Made by a program: the position numbers and the translations under genes. A stretch of 21,999 bases of DNA from NCBI GenBank assembly GCA_947457605.1, contig CANGWP010000018.1:1-21999 (forward strand), in the 5' to 3' direction. Positions 21,894 to 21,999 of this stretch are shown one piece after another. The stretch's first letter is position 1. Every line of letters begins with the position of its first letter. Source of the stretch: Bdellovibrionales bacterium (lineage in GTDB: Bacteria; Bdellovibrionota; UBA1018; CAIMNF01). The notes under the pieces are model-generated. The model searched no databases. It was not told the origin of the DNA and saw only the letters and a program-made list of their open reading frames with translations.

Positions 21894-21999
21894 ATGGCAA
21901 AAGGCCCGAAGCGGAATTCCAAAAAAATCGAGCTGGATGATCCAATTACCTCTGAGCAGCACGCTCCCGAGCAGGAAGGGGAATCGCTTGATCTGAACG
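21894..21999 (+). CDS. Start of an unidentified gene, cut by the window end
   Basis: The first 35 codons are visible. The N-terminus is hydrophilic and charged (MAKGPKRNSKKIELDD followed by a Glu-rich stretch), so the visible part has no signal peptide or membrane helix and is probably a disordered cytoplasmic leader. AGGAA lies 7 bp before the ATG, a good ribosome site. It is divergent from the M16 gene with 50 bp between starts. A TATGAT box at 21860-21865 could be a -10 element for this gene, but no matching -35 is seen. Too little is visible to assign a family. Confidence 0.6.
   Translation, partial: MAKGPKRNSKKIELDDPITSEQHAPEQEGESLDLN

Noticed and set aside
13000..21999. Defence system, CRISPR or phage module
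   Set aside because: No direct-repeat array, nuclease, integrase, toxin-antitoxin or transposase motif was seen on either strand.

Overview
The window is about 22 kb of densely coded, mid-GC Gram-negative bacterial DNA. Two genes encode lipoproteins with a lipobox. Two encode probable outer-membrane beta-barrels, and several more products carry signal peptides. Core housekeeping genes are mixed with exported proteins of unknown function. I see no tRNA, rRNA, CRISPR array, insertion sequence or phage module. The mix (bacterial ACE-like M2 peptidase, repeat-propeller lipoprotein, YiiX-like permuted papain fold, many orphan envelope proteins) would suit a Bdellovibrionota/Oligoflexia-type or other deltaproteobacteria-like lineage. 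That placement is inference, not proof.

Layout. (1) 1-4451: the 3' end of an RsmI-like SAM methyltransferase (+) meets, tail to tail, a minus-strand group: an MFS transporter, a family 2 glycosyltransferase, and a Tgt whose C-terminus carries an extra MnmC/DUF752-type methyltransferase domain. (2) 4565-6183 (+): a lipoprotein, the XTP/dITP pyrophosphatase rdgB, and a possible tiny membrane protein. (3) 6160-10801 (-): maeB, ridA, a YdcF-family protein, an outer-membrane beta-barrel and a small exported protein. The first three are tightly packed; maeB and ridA overlap by 4 bp. (4) 10835-12923 (+): a barrel protein with a C-terminal periplasmic-type domain and an exported, C-terminally anchored protein, closed by a strong intrinsic terminator. 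(5) 12965-14209 (-): a polytopic GT-C-like membrane protein. (6) 14294-16087 (+): a secreted M2 peptidase with every key motif. (7) 16088-17020: a low-density zone that looks like gene remnants, with one short ORF. (8) 17021-18427 (-): a YiiX-like permuted papain-fold protein, divergent from a small secreted protein at 18533-18847 (+). (9) 18857-20431 (-): a seven-repeat lipoprotein, probably a beta-propeller, with a CX12C motif in four of the seven repeats. (10) 20518-21843 (-): an M16 peptidase, divergent from the start of an unidentified gene that runs off the window.

The most notable item is the Tgt-MnmC2-like fusion. It joins two enzymes that act on the same tRNA nucleotide (position 34) but in different modification pathways, queuosine and mnm5U. 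Other points of interest are the possible ribosome-site-masking hairpin before the barrel gene at 7426, the maeB-ridA coupling, the half-disulfide-patterned propeller lipoprotein and the decayed zone at 16.1-17.0 kb. I found no clear multi-gene defence or biosynthetic system.
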